Shown: piece by piece, positions 7,403 through 13,240 of the stretch
How positions within the stretch are numbered: the first letter of the stretch is position 1
Layout of the letters: every line of letters begins with the position of its first letter
Assembly (NCBI GenBank): GCA_001771975.1
Contig: MERE01000184.1
Coordinates: forward strand, 1 to 24,134
Direction of reading: 5' to 3'
Source of the DNA: Betaproteobacteria bacterium RIFCSPLOWO2_02_FULL_68_150
GTDB lineage: Bacteria; Pseudomonadota; Gammaproteobacteria; Burkholderiales; SG8-39
Length of the DNA: 24,134 bases
Notes under the pieces: generated by a model
What the model saw: the letters and a program-made list of their open reading frames with translations, nothing else
Database searches by the model: none
What the model was told of the DNA's origin: nothing
Program-made: the position numbers and the translations under genes

Positions 7403-9205
7403 ATGTTGGGCAAGTTTTCCTGGCTGGGGCGCATGTTTCCGGCGCTGCGCTGGTGGCCGCGGGTCGATCGCGAGGTGTTGCGCACCGACCTTGCCGCCGG
7501 CGCGGTCGGCGCCATCGTGGTGCTGCCCCAGGCCATCGCCTTCGCCACGCTTGCCGGGCTGCCACCGCAGTACGGGCTTTACGCCGCGATGGTGCCCGCC
7601 GTGATCGCCGCCTTGTGGGGCTCGAGCTGGCACCTGGTGTCGGGCCCGACCAACGCCATCTCGCTGGTCGTGTTCGCGACCATGACGCAACTGGCGGAAC
7701 CCGGCAGCGCCAAGTACATCAACCTCGTGCTGATGCTGACGTTCCTGGTCGGCGCGACGCAGCTGGTGGCGGGACTGGCGCGGCTCGGGGTGCTGGTGAA
7801 TTTCATTTCGCACACCGTCGTGGTCGGCTTCACCGCCGGCGCTGCGCTGCTGATCATCGCCAGCCAACTGCGCAATTTCTTCGGCGTGCCGGTCCCCGCG
7901 GGCACGTCGTTTTTCGAGACCCTGCACGCCTTCGGCGCTGGCGCAGACGAGATCCAGACCACCACCCTGCTGGTGGGCGTGATCACGCTCGCCGCGGGAA
8001 TCGCCGCGCGGCGCTGGCTGCCGCGCGTGCCGTACATGATCGTGGCGATGCTCGCCGGCGCACTGGCGGGGTATGCCATCAACCGTTGGCACCCGCTTGG
8101 CGGCATTTCGATCCGCGTGCTGGGTGCGCTGCCCGCCGCGCTGCCCGCGTTTTCCGTGCCGCAGTTCTCCTTCGACACGATGCGCGCGCTCGGCAGCGCC
8201 GCGCTCGCGGTCTCGCTGCTGGGGCTGGTGGAAGCCGTTTCGATCGCGCGCTCGATCGCGCTCAAGTCAGGCCAGCGCATCGACGGCAACCAGGAATTCA
8301 TCGGCCAGGGCCTGTCGAACCTGGCGGGCAGCTTCTTCTCGGCGTACCCGTCGAGCGGGTCGTTCAACCGCTCCGGCGCCAACTACGAGGCCGGCGCGCA
8401 AACGCCGCTGGCGGCCGTGTTGTCCGCGGCCTTGCTGGTGCTGATCGTGCTCGCGGTGGCGCCGCTGGCGGCGTTCATTCCGGTGGCTTCGATGGCGGCG
8501 ATCCTGCTGCTGGTGGCGTGGGGCCTGTTCGACTTCCACCAGATGCGCACCATCGTGCGCGCGAGCCGCGCCGAGGGCGCCCTGCTCGCGGTCACCGTGT
8601 TCGCCACGCTCACGCTGCACCTCGAGATCGCCATCCTGTTCGGCATCGCGCTTTCCCTGGTGCTCTACCTGCACCGCACGTCGCGGCCGGCATTGCGCTC
8701 GATCCTCCCCGACCCGCAGTCGGCGCAGCGCAAGTTCCGCGAGCGCAGGCCCGGCGAGGCCGAGTGCCCGCAGCTGCGGATCCTGCGTGTCGAAGGCTCG
8801 CTGTATTTCGGCGCCGTGAGCCACGTCGGCGACTATTTGCAGCAGATCGAGGAACGGCGGCCGCTGCAGAGGCACCTGCTGCTGCTCTCGAAGAGCATGA
8901 ATTTCGTCGACGTGGCCGGCGCCGAGCTGCTGGCGGGCGAGGCGCGACGGCGGCGCGCGCGCGGCGGCGGACTCTACTTCCACGGCCTGAGAGACGCGGC
9001 AGCCAGAATGCTGTTCGGGCCTGCGTTCCGCGGCGAGTTCGCTCCCGGAGCGAAGCTCGCCACCAAGCGCGAGGCCGTCGCGGTCATCTTCGCTCGGCTG
9101 GATCGAAATGTCTGCGCCAGCTGCCGGGCGCGCGTGTTCGAGGAATGCGCCTCGCTGCCGCCGCCTGGCGACGGCGCGAGCGTCGCCCCTCGCGAAACGC
9201 GGTAA
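7403..9205 (+). CDS. SulP-family anion permease (SLC26-like) with C-terminal STAS domain
   Basis: The 600-residue protein is a SulP transporter; characterised relatives carry sulfate, bicarbonate or dicarboxylates across the inner membrane. The N-terminal transmembrane domain begins near residue 30 with AAGAVGAIVVLPQAIAFATL and PPQYGLYAAMVP, the SulP signature. It continues with SGPTNAISLVVFATM, HTVVVGFTAGAALLI, NLAGSFFSAYPSSGSFNRS and VAWGLFDFHQM. A STAS domain occupies about residues 452-567 (ILRVEGSLYFGAVSHV...FVDVAGAELLAGEARRRR). An extra tail CASCRARVFEEC holds three cysteines. The start at ATG 7403 is supported by the TACAAT upstream; an in-frame ATG at 7433 is an alternative. A glycolate cluster upstream and sulfur genes downstream fit either bicarbonate or sulfate as substrate, so I give no symbol. 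Confidence 0.92.
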   Translation: MLGKFSWLGRMFPALRWWPRVDREVLRTDLAAGAVGAIVVLPQAIAFATLAGLPPQYGLYAAMVPAVIAALWGSSWHLVSGPTNAISLVVFATMTQLAEPGSAKYINLVLMLTFLVGATQLVAGLARLGVLVNFISHTVVVGFTAGAALLIIASQLRNFFGVPVPAGTSFFETLHAFGAGADEIQTTTLLVGVITLAAGIAARRWLPRVPYMIVAMLAGALAGYAINRWHPLGGISIRVLGALPAALPAFSVPQFSFDTMRALGSAALAVSLLGLVEAVSIARSIALKSGQRIDGNQEFIGQGLSNLAGSFFSAYPSSGSFNRSGANYEAGAQTPLAAVLSAALLVLIVLAVAPLAAFIPVASMAAILLLVAWGLFDFHQMRTIVRASRAEGALLAVTVFATLTLHLEIAILFGIALSLVLYLHRTSRPALRSILPDPQSAQRKFRERRPGEAECPQLRILRVEGSLYFGAVSHVGDYLQQIEERRPLQRHLLLLSKSMNFVDVAGAELLAGEARRRRARGGGLYFHGLRDAAARMLFGPAFRGEFAPGAKLATKREAVAVIFARLDRNVCASCRARVFEECASLPPPGDGASVAPRETR

Positions 9206-9235
9206 CGCTCGTCATTGTGGCGCCGTGGCGCGGAT

Positions 9236-9258
9236 GCGCCCGGTTTATGGGCGCCTTT
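9236..9258 (+). terminator. Possible weak intrinsic terminator after the SulP gene
   Basis: GCGCCC (9236-9241) and GGGCGC (9249-9254) form a 6-bp GC stem with a 7-nt loop, followed by C and only three T residues. The short T-run makes it weak. It sits 31 nt after the permease stop and before the next promoter-like sequence. Confidence 0.35.
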
Positions 9259-9288
9259 GCAGTTGCTATGCGTTGCGCCGCGCGTGCG

Positions 9289-9297
9289 TGCTACCAT
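9289..9297 (+). promoter_or_regulatory. Putative extended -10 promoter upstream of the 79-residue membrane protein gene
   Basis: TGC followed by TACCAT (9292-9297) fits a TGn-extended -10 and is followed by a run of seven T. No good -35 is visible, which is tolerable for an extended -10. The predicted start would give a leader of about 75 nt before the ATG at 9380. The 174-bp gap 9206-9379 otherwise shows only the candidate terminator. Confidence 0.4.
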
Positions 9298-9379
9298 TTT
9301 TTTGCATCGGCCACCGCGCGCCGCTCGAGCGAACGGTCGCGCGGCGGCGCGGTGTTGCGACTGGACCAGGGAGTTGGAA

Positions 9380-9619
9380 ATGGCGCCCGTTACGGCCGCC
9401 GCCGCTGGAAGAAAGATCCTCAGGACGCTGGCTCTCGGGGTCCTCACCGCAGCGCTTTACGCGGGTCTGTTCCTGATCGAGGACCTGGTTGTCCGGCTTT
9501 CGGCGCTGGGCGGGTGGTACGGCCTCGTTCCCGTAGCGATCGCCTTCGTCTTCTCCCTCTCGCACGGCGCATTCACCGGCTACTTCTGGGACCTGCTCGG
9601 CGTCAGGGCGAGGAAGTAG
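9380..9619 (+). CDS. Small two-helix inner-membrane protein, probable partner of the TSUP permease
   Basis: The product is 79 residues. It has a short basic N-terminus (GRKILR), a first helix at about residues 15-32 (LALGVLTAALYAGLFLIE), a loop with LGGWYGL, a second helix at about 47-66 (LVPVAIAFVFSLSHGAFTGY), and a basic end (GVRARK). No enzymatic motif is visible; HGAFTGYFWDLLGV in the second helix looks conserved-like. ATG 9380 follows AGGGAGTTGGAA, an acceptable ribosome site; upstream in-frame sequence is non-coding in style. The stop lies 15 nt before the GTG of the TSUP-Usp gene, so the two are almost surely one operon. I recall similar small proteins next to TauE/SafE-type genes in other proteobacteria but cannot verify that here. 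No function is assigned. Confidence 0.78.
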   Translation: MAPVTAAAAGRKILRTLALGVLTAALYAGLFLIEDLVVRLSALGGWYGLVPVAIAFVFSLSHGAFTGYFWDLLGVRARK

Positions 9620-9634
9620 GCGAAGGCGCATCTT

Positions 9635-11584
9635 GTGGACGCCGCAGCGAATTTCATCCCGCTCGACCTTTTCGACATCGCCTACCTGCTCATCGTCGGG
9701 TTCATCGGCGGGCTGGTGAGCGGCTTCATCGGCTCGGGCGGCGCTTTCGTGCTGACGCCGGCCATGATGAGCCTGGGTGTGCCGGGTATCGTCGCGGTTG
9801 CTTCCAACATGTGCCACAAGTTCCCGAAGGCGCTGGTGGGCGCGATCAAGCGCGCGCGCTACGGCCAGGTCGATGTCAAGCTCGGACTGGTCCTGGGGGT
9901 GTCTGCCGAAGCGGGGGTGCTCTACGGCGCGCACCTGCAGGAGAGCATCCAGCGCGCCTTCGGCGCTGCGGGATCGAATCTTTACGTGAGCCTGGCGTTC
10001 GTCCTCGTGCTGGCGGTCGTCGGTGGTTACGTGATGTGGGACGCAGTGTCAGCCTACCGGTCGGGGACTTCCCGGGCGCAAGAGAAAGTGAGCCGGCTGG
10101 CGCGTCGCATTCAGGCGGTCGATATCCCGTACACCATGCTGTACTTCCGCAGCCTCGATGCCAGGGTATCGGTGCTGTTCACGATTCCGATCGGCTTTGC
10201 GACCGGCATGCTCGCGGCCACCATCGCCGTGGGCGGATTCATCGGCGTGCCGGGCATGCACTATCTGCTCGGCGCGCCGAGCCTCATGGCCTCGGCCACC
10301 GAGCTCGTCATCGCCTTTGTCATGGGTCTCGGCGGCACGATCAAGTACAGCTGGAGCGGCCTCGTCGATATCCGGCTGGCAATGATCATCCTCGCCGGGT
10401 CCCTGTTCGGCATCCAGCTTGGCGCCATCGGCACGACCTACGTCAAGCCGTACATGATCAAGGTGGTGATGGGAACGATCATGGTGGTGGTGCTGGTGAG
10501 CCGCGCACTGGTCATCCCGGTCTATCTCTCCGAACTGGAGCTGATCGGGCCGCTCGCCGGCGGCACGGCGAAAGTCCTGAAGGGCGTGAGCTTCGGCATC
10601 ATGATGTTCGCCCTTGTCACCGGGGCAATGATCATTCTGCAGGCGTTGCGCAAGGGCATGCGCACCGAGCGCGAGGCGCAGGCCGTTGCAGCGCCGGCGG
10701 TTGCCGTGATGCCGCTACCTGGCGGCGCGGCGCAGGTGCTGCCGCAACTTTCGCCGCTCGGGCGATTCGAACGGTTCCTCGTGGCGAGCGACGGTTCCGA
10801 ATACAGCGCCGGGGCGGTGCGGGAAGCCTTGCGCCTGGCAAAGCGCTGCGGCGCGCGCCTGCGCGCCGTCACGTTCGTGGCCGCAGATCAGGAACACGAG
10901 ACCCTGGGCGAGCAAATCCTCAAACACGAACTGGATGCGGCGCGCGTGCACCTCGAACAGGTCGCCGCTCAGGCGACGGCGGCCGGCGTCGACTGCGAAA
11001 TCGAGGTCGTGCAGGGGTTCAGCGTGCACGACCGGATCGTCGACGAAAGCGAGCGCATGCGGGCGGACCTGATCGTGGTCGGGCGCCGCGGCCGCCGCGG
11101 ACTCGCGCGCATGATGGTGGGCGACGCGACGCTCAAGCTCATCGGCGGTGCGCATTGCAGCGTGCTGGTCGTGCCGCGCGCCGCGGAGGTGCGCGGCCGG
11201 CGGTTCGTGCTGGCATCGGACGGTTCACGCTTCGGGGACGCGGCGGCGGCGGCGGCAGGCAATCTCGCCAAGCGCTGCGAGACGCCGGTGACCGTGGTCT
11301 CGGTGGCCGTGCCCTCACACCCCGAAACGCGCCGCCGGGAAGCCCCGGGCGTGGTCGAGCGAATCGTGCGCGCCCTGCGCTCCGACGGCGTCGATGCGGA
11401 CGGCGAAGTCGCGCAGGGCCTCGCAGCCGACATGATTGTTGCAGCAGCCGCCAGAACGGGGGCCGACCTGATCATCATGGGCAGCCATGGCCGCACCGGG
11501 TTCGAGCGATTGGTGCTGGGAAGCAACACCGAACGCGTCCTCAACCGGACCCAGTGCGCGGTACTGGTCGTAAAAGCGGCGTGA
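9635..11584 (+). CDS. TauE/SafE (TSUP) permease fused to two UspA domains
   Basis: The 649-residue protein starts at GTG 9635, with GAAGG 8 nt upstream. Residues 1 to about 345 form a TSUP-type permease: VGFIGGLVSGFIGSGGAFVL and IGFATGMLAATIAVGGFIGVPGMHYL are the two repeated half-motifs. TSUP members export or import sulfite, sulfoacetate and other organic or sulfur anions. A linker of about 30 residues leads to two universal-stress domains, roughly residues 377-512 (VASDGSEYSAGA...) and 519-649 (LASDGSRFGDA...). The second has a complete G-2x-G-9x-G-S nucleotide motif in GSHGRTGFERLVLGS; the first ends in G-D. The Usp domains should be cytoplasmic and could gate the permease with ATP or another ligand; that is inference. 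The substrate is unknown, with sulfur anions plausible from context. Confidence 0.9.
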   Translation: MDAAANFIPLDLFDIAYLLIVGFIGGLVSGFIGSGGAFVLTPAMMSLGVPGIVAVASNMCHKFPKALVGAIKRARYGQVDVKLGLVLGVSAEAGVLYGAHLQESIQRAFGAAGSNLYVSLAFVLVLAVVGGYVMWDAVSAYRSGTSRAQEKVSRLARRIQAVDIPYTMLYFRSLDARVSVLFTIPIGFATGMLAATIAVGGFIGVPGMHYLLGAPSLMASATELVIAFVMGLGGTIKYSWSGLVDIRLAMIILAGSLFGIQLGAIGTTYVKPYMIKVVMGTIMVVVLVSRALVIPVYLSELELIGPLAGGTAKVLKGVSFGIMMFALVTGAMIILQALRKGMRTEREAQAVAAPAVAVMPLPGGAAQVLPQLSPLGRFERFLVASDGSEYSAGAVREALRLAKRCGARLRAVTFVAADQEHETLGEQILKHELDAARVHLEQVAAQATAAGVDCEIEVVQGFSVHDRIVDESERMRADLIVVGRRGRRGLARMMVGDATLKLIGGAHCSVLVVPRAAEVRGRRFVLASDGSRFGDAAAAAAGNLAKRCETPVTVVSVAVPSHPETRRREAPGVVERIVRALRSDGVDADGEVAQGLAADMIVAAAARTGADLIIMGSHGRTGFERLVLGSNTERVLNRTQCAVLVVKAA

Positions 11585-11649
11585 TTCGCCCACTTGCGCG
11601 CGGCGCGCTTTGCGCTGCGGCCGCTGCATGCCCGTGACCCGGAGAGGGT

Positions 11650-11676
11650 CTGACGCCGCGGCGCCTGTGCTAGACT
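11650..11676 (+). promoter_or_regulatory. Promoter of the PuuD-like gene
   Basis: CTGACG (11650-11655; four matches to TTGACA) is followed after 15 bp by TAGACT (11671-11676), preceded by TGC as an extended -10 and followed by a run of seven T. The predicted leader is about 33 nt and ends in the strong ribosome site GAGGAGG at 11703-11709. The 131-bp gap 11585-11715 shows no other structure except GC-rich inverted sequence without a T-run. Confidence 0.5.
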
Positions 11677-11715
11677 TTTTTTCCTCAGCCGCATAACAAC
11701 TTGAGGAGGAACGCC

Positions 11716-12309
11716 ATGGCTGCAGTCTTCCAGTCGCTCGGCCGCACCGTCATCGCCGGCATCGTGCTGCTCCTGATCATCATCGTCGTCGCCGGCGCGG
11801 GCACCGGCCAGGCCATCAGCCTCGACATGAACTGGTCGCGCTTTTTCATGCGCTGGCTGCACGTGCTCTCGGGCGTGATGTGGATCGGCCTGCTGTGGTA
11901 CTTCAACTTCGTGCAGATCCCCTCGATGCCCAAGATCCCCGACGAGCAAAAGCCCGCCATCGGCAAGGTGATCGCGCCCGAGGCGCTGTTCTGGTTCCGC
12001 TGGGCAGCGATGGCGACCATCGCCACCGGCCTGCTGCTCGGCTGGATGAACGGCTATATCGCGGCCGCGCTCTCGCTGCAGAAGCCATTCCACGCCATCG
12101 GCATCGGCATGTGGCTGGGCATGGTGATGTGGTTCAACGTCTGGTTCATCATCTGGCCGAACCAGCAGAAGGCGCTCGGCATGGTGCAGGTCAGCCCCGA
12201 GGAAAAGACGGCTGCCGCGCGCAAGGCGATGCTCACCTCGCGCTTGAACACCATGCTCTCGATCCCGATGCTCTACTGCATGGTGGCGCAGCAGAACGGC
12301 GGACTGTAA
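11716..12309 (+). CDS. PuuD-like (urate hydroxylase N-terminal domain) integral membrane protein
   Basis: The 197-residue protein is almost entirely membrane-embedded. Helices are seen at about residues 11-28, 43-62, 92-115 and 125-148. Conserved-looking segments are FMRWLHVLSGVMWIGLLWYFNFVQIP and FHAIGIGMWLGMVMWFNVWFIIWPNQQKA, with His49 and His126 as possible cofactor ligands. These resemble the membrane domain of PuuD urate hydroxylase. Full PuuD proteins are about 400 residues and end in a cytochrome c domain; here that domain is absent (no CxxCH) and the gene stops cleanly at TAA. Urate hydroxylase activity is therefore doubtful; no other purine genes are present. The start is fixed by GAGGAGG seven bases before the ATG. 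It converges on the DUF192 gene with no gap. Confidence 0.75.
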   Translation: MAAVFQSLGRTVIAGIVLLLIIIVVAGAGTGQAISLDMNWSRFFMRWLHVLSGVMWIGLLWYFNFVQIPSMPKIPDEQKPAIGKVIAPEALFWFRWAAMATIATGLLLGWMNGYIAAALSLQKPFHAIGIGMWLGMVMWFNVWFIIWPNQQKALGMVQVSPEEKTAAARKAMLTSRLNTMLSIPMLYCMVAQQNGGL

Positions 12310-12744
12310 CTAGCTGCGTTTGGACGGTCCGAGCCCGCGCAGCTTCGCGCCGGGCTTGATGCCGCGCCTGGCGAACCAGCCGCGCTCCATCTCGAGTGCG
12401 TAGCGCACTGGCCTGGCAGCGCAGTGCGACTGTTCGTCGTGCGGCCGCATGTCGGCGATATTGACGACCGCGCCGGCCTCGTCGATGAACGCGACCGAGA
12501 GCGGGATCAGGGTGTTCTTCATCCACATGCAATGGAGGCTGTTGTCGTCGAACACGAACAGCATGCCGGCGTTGGGCGCGAGCGCTGCGCGATGCATCAG
12601 GCCCTGCATGCGGCTCGCAAACGTGTCGGCAAGCTCGGCACGGATGCGGTGCATGCCGGCGCTGAGGTCGACCACGGGCAGCTGGGCCTGCGCCGCGCCG
12701 GACAGGCACAGCGCCAATGCAAGGGCAGCGATTCGCGTCGACAT
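12310..12744 (-). CDS. Exported DUF192 family protein
   Basis: The 144-residue protein begins with a signal peptide (MSTRIAALALALCLSGAAQA, likely cut after residue 20), so it should be periplasmic. The DUF192 core follows: RMQGLMHRAALAPNAGMLFVF, then HCMWMKNTLIPLSVAFID, then ALEMERGWFARRGIKPGAKL. The MxxKNTxIPLxxxFID segment is the family hallmark. No biochemical role is established that I can rely on. The ATG lies only 7 nt after the stem of a strong terminator and has no Shine-Dalgarno sequence. Expression must come from read-through, from a leaderless start, or from a promoter within the terminator region. Its stop codon abuts the stop of the convergent PuuD-like gene. Confidence 0.88.
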   Translation of the reverse strand: MSTRIAALALALCLSGAAQAQLPVVDLSAGMHRIRAELADTFASRMQGLMHRAALAPNAGMLFVFDDNSLHCMWMKNTLIPLSVAFIDEAGAVVNIADMRPHDEQSHCAARPVRYALEMERGWFARRGIKPGAKLRGLGPSKRS

Positions 12745-12749
12745 AAATG

Positions 12750-12778
12750 AAAAAGGCAGGGCCTCGGGCCCTGCCTTT
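12750..12778 (-). terminator. Strong intrinsic terminator of the lysine-rich protein gene
   Basis: A perfect 12-bp stem, AAAGGCAGGGCC (12752-12763) with GGCCCTGCCTTT (12767-12778), encloses a 3-nt loop. On the minus strand the stem is followed by a T-run (complement of the A-run 12750-12754), placing the end of transcription just before the DUF192 start codon. On the plus strand the T-run is only three, so the strong direction is minus. Confidence 0.88.
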
Positions 12779-12796
12779 GTCGCGAAGGAAGCCTGC

Positions 12797-13048
12797 TTAC
12801 TTCTTCTCGGCCTTCTTGGTGTCTTCGCCCTTCTTCATCTCTTTCTTGCCGTCGGCCTTCTTCGCTTCGGCTTTCTTGCCGTCGGCCTTCTTGGCTTCGG
12901 CTTTCTTGTCGGCCTTCTTCACTTCTTTCTTCATTTCTTTCTTCTCTTCCTTCGCGCCTTTTTCGGCGGCCATGTGCTTGGCGGCGATCGCATTGACGCT
13001 CACGGCCGCAAACATGGCGGCGACGACGATTGACAACAGCTTGTTCAT
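12797..13048 (-). CDS. Exported lysine-rich repeat protein
   Basis: The 83-residue product has a Sec signal peptide (MNKLLSIVVAAMFAAVSVNA, cleavage near residue 20). The mature part of about 63 residues is low complexity, with about 25 lysines, alternating with Ala and Glu/Asp. It contains a duplicated ten-residue unit AEAKKADGKK plus partial copies such as AEKK and EMKK. No fold or catalytic residue is visible; it is probably disordered or helical and highly basic, so it could bind anions, nucleic acid or the cell surface. Similar Lys/Ala-rich exported proteins are common in betaproteobacteria, as I recall. AGGAGA precedes the ATG by 9 nt. It has a good promoter and a strong terminator, so it is probably a single-gene, well-expressed unit. 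Confidence 0.82.
   Translation of the reverse strand: MNKLLSIVVAAMFAAVSVNAIAAKHMAAEKGAKEEKKEMKKEVKKADKKAEAKKADGKKAEAKKADGKKEMKKGEDTKKAEKK
12841..12900. repeat. Two tandem 30-bp repeats inside the lysine-rich gene
   Basis: Positions 12841-12870 and 12871-12900 are identical except for one base (C at 12863, G at 12893). A third partial copy begins at 12901. Each unit encodes ten residues in frame, so copy-number change would lengthen or shorten the protein without a frameshift. Confidence 0.9.
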
Positions 13049-13166
13049 CTCATGTCTCCTAGGTGATTGGAATCATCGGCTGACGCAAAGAGCGTGCCGC
13101 GGCGAATAACGCGCGCAACAAGCGGTCGGTTGACCCGAGTCTCCCCTTCCCGGCGTGCCTCCCTGT

Positions 13167-13181
13167 GGGGCGGAAAGCCCC
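13167..13181 (-). other. Possible 5'-terminal hairpin of the lysine-rich gene mRNA
   Basis: GGGGC (13167-13171) and GCCCC (13177-13181) pair around a 5-nt loop. The minus-strand promoter predicted at 13188-13216 would start transcription near 13181, so the stem would sit at the very 5' end of the transcript. Such terminal stems can protect mRNA from decay; that role here is inference. Confidence 0.35.
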
Positions 13182-13187
13182 GCGCGG

Positions 13188-13216
13188 ATTCTATGACAAC
13201 CTCTCGGGTCTCACAA
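13188..13216 (-). promoter_or_regulatory. Promoter of the lysine-rich protein gene
   Basis: On the minus strand TTGTGA (13216 down to 13211) and TAGAAT (13193 down to 13188) are separated by exactly 17 bp. The predicted leader is about 130 nt. The element lies in the 192-bp gap 13049-13240 shared with the divergent TPR gene, whose AT-rich upstream sequence overlaps it. Confidence 0.6.
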
Positions 13217-13240
13217 ATACGTGTTAATCTATTGTTTTAT

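Noticed and set aside
11595..11625. GC-rich inverted sequence after the TSUP-Usp gene as a terminator
   Set aside because: Stems are short, made only of alternating G and C, and lack a proper T-run, so the region is not distinguishable from background at this GC content.
6613..11637. A very long plus-strand open frame of about 1,670 codons
   Set aside because: It crosses hyi antisense and then runs out of frame through the SulP and TSUP-Usp genes. Its translation is Arg/Ala/Gly-rich and has no domain; it is an artefact of high GC content.
12841..12910. Tandem repeats considered as a CRISPR-like array
   Set aside because: Repeats are directly adjacent without spacers and encode an in-frame Lys-rich peptide.
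13193..13240. Earlier ATG for the TPR protein
   Set aside because: Codon use in this stretch is unlike the rest of the gene and overlaps a good minus-strand promoter. It remains possible because it would give a more normal signal-peptide n-region.
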